From Sympetrum striolatum (Eukaryota > Arthropoda > Insecta > Odonata > Libellulidae), in contig CANPUZ010000051.1 of assembly GCA_947579665.1 (NCBI GenBank), forward strand, positions 1-64,000: a stretch of DNA of 64,000 nt, given 5' to 3'. The notes below the pieces were generated by a model. It had not been told where the DNA came from. It made no database searches and saw only the letters and a list, made by a program, of their open reading frames with translations. The translations under genes and the position numbers were made by a program. Shown piece by piece: positions 62,840-64,000 of the stretch (position 1 is the stretch's first letter; every line of letters starts with the position of its first letter).

Positions 62840-63145
62840 CGCTGACCGTGGTAGGAGTATGAGAGAACAGCCATAGCTCAAGAAATGGACGACTAATTAT
62901 ACATGCGAAATCGATATATTTTTCGTAGTTAACATTTCTCTTCGTTGCCATGGCGCAATTCGGATGCGAGACGATTTAAGGAAACGCACACAGAATTGAC
63001 TTTTATCCGCACATACTCGTCAACACGATCACGGGCTCTATCTCTCGCTTATCTGAGGGAATTCTCCGAAGCGAGATAACAGGTGTCCATCGATACGGCG
63101 AGCACCGTATAAAAGGCGTGTTGGCGATACAAGAGTCCTCATTGT
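62840..63145 (+). promoter_or_regulatory. TATA/initiator promoter P2 with GATA motifs
   Basis: TATAAAAG at 63,108-63,115, initiator-like TCATTG at 63,139 with the presumed start A at 63,141, 33 bp from the first T. CTTATCT at 63,048 and GAGATAAC at 63,073 form an inverted GATA pair about 65-95 bp upstream of the start. The whole stretch is duplicated 3,201 bp upstream (P1). A strong TATA box plus GATA sites is typical of regulated insect genes in tissues such as fat body or gut, but the target gene is outside the window and that tissue link is inference. Confidence 0.65.
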
Positions 63146-63258
63146 CAGAAGAAATATTGTCGTCTGTACCCCAATTGCTTGCGTCTCACCGAAAGAGAAA
63201 TTGAGACTTCTTACCGAGGATTCAAGCGTGCTTCCTCTTCAAGCATCGTCTCCAGAAG
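63141..63258 (+). other. Putative non-coding first exon (5' UTR) of a gene extending right
   Basis: From the presumed start to a strong donor AAG|GTAAGT (intron begins 63,259). The 118 nt contain no ATG, so the exon would be untranslated. Base composition is less AT-rich than the surroundings. No acceptor or coding exon could be assigned before the window ends, so the product is unknown. Confidence 0.55.
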
Positions 63259-64000
63259 GTAAGTCTTCCATCAATTCATTCTTTCACGATTAAATCACGC
63301 ATTCAATACGATTAAACTACACTTCAATCATGCTTCTAACACACTGCTGGTGCAAACGAAGCGGTGATATCAAAAGCTTATTGTAAGTAGAGAAAGCAAG
63401 GGATGACGGGGCGGAATGAAGTTCATCGTTTTTCGGTGTTAAATAGATTTTACTTATGAGCGGCAATGAGCATAATTAGACCAACATGTTACTTACCAAC
63501 TACGGCATCCATGTTGGTCTGGTTTTCTCGAGCGTTGCTGTGCGAGGTTTCCGTTGTGAGATTTTTTGATATCGAATTTGAACTTTTGAGGTATTTGTAA
63601 CCAAGGAAGGAAATGCATACCTGATTCCATTTAAAAATGGTTAGTGAATTCTTAAAGTACGTTTAATTGTCTTTGCTTTCTTATTTTAAACGTTTGTATA
63701 CGTTTCTTCCGAGAGTGACTTTACCTCCCTCACTTGAATGTAGAATGGGGTAGTACCACCCCGAAACGTTGTTAGCTACTATCGATTTCGGATATATTTC
63801 TTAAGAGACTACTCCAACTCTATCTGTTCGCAAACCCAAAGCAACGTATACTGTAAGAGCCTTGGGATTTTAAAAAATAGCTGATGAGGCTGTCCTAGAG
63901 TTTGAATTTTGCGAATAGGCTTATGAAAAGGACACATTCAATGAAATCTGTAGTTAAACCTTTATAGTGACTTAAAATAAGATAAATATAGAGTAACCTT
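63259..64000 (+). other. Putative first intron, continues beyond window
   Basis: Follows the GTAAGT donor. It holds an imperfectly extended 11-bp hairpin (63,478-63,520) and a short GC-rich palindrome-like stretch GGGGTAGTACCACCCC followed by GAAACGTT (about 63,747-63,770). No coding frame was recognised. Confidence 0.4.
63478..63520. other. Hairpin, 11-bp perfect stem, 21-nt loop
   Basis: AGACCAACATG (63,478-63,488) faces CATGTTGGTCT (63,510-63,520). Four further pairs, two of them wobble, extend the stem outward. It is too short for a standard microRNA precursor. It could be a small element remnant or an RNA structure in the intron. Confidence 0.7.

Overview
The window is eukaryotic, most likely an arthropod and probably an insect. 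It holds no bacterial gene organisation. About three quarters of it (1-47,388) is one uninterrupted tandem satellite array. The other quarter (47,389-64,000) is AT-rich, gene-poor DNA filled with decayed transposons. Evidence for a eukaryote: the head-to-tail satellite, a CR1/Jockey-like non-LTR retrotransposon relic, Helitron-like elements ending in hairpin plus CTAG, TATA-plus-initiator promoters, and a strong GTAAGT splice donor. The species cannot be named from this sequence.

Satellite, 1-47,388. The unit is 113 bp, about 20% GC by hand count of the consensus, with roughly 420 copies all in one orientation. The window starts inside the array; the right edge is sharp at about 47,388. Every type-A unit carries a dyad (GGATTTTTC facing GAAAAAAATCC). 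Linked diagnostic bases define a homogeneous type A and a divergent type B/C, which alternate in blocks. Above the monomer there is a strict 226-bp dimer phase, segment copies offset by about 19, 32 and 39 units, a 22-unit repeat of 2,485 bp, a 6-unit repeat of about 678 bp at the edge, and a long duplication offset by about 7.66 kb. The short reading frames inside the array are by-products of the repeat and are not genes.

Flank, 47,389-64,000. Next to the array is a CpG-containing stretch with a possible minus-strand two-exon coding start that would run straight into the satellite. Then come at least six copies of one Helitron-like family (49.4, 53.8, 56.3, 58.4, 59.0 and 60.1 kb) and copies of a second repeat family. 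The second family is built from about 165-bp modules, each with a GGTTCGA-type core, and ends in a different hairpin. Two of its copies face each other across a TA microsatellite and form a large inverted repeat (51.1-53.2 kb). A LINE reverse-transcriptase C-terminal relic lies on the minus strand at 56.8-58.1 kb, with a second 3'-end fragment at 61.2 kb.

The best evidence for a real host gene is at the right end. A TATA/initiator promoter at 63,108-63,145 is followed by an ATG-less 118-nt exon and a GTAAGT donor, so its coding exons lie beyond the window. A diverged duplicate of this promoter lies exactly 3,201 bp upstream (59,907) and lacks the donor. No complete protein-coding gene, rRNA, tRNA or CRISPR array is supported.
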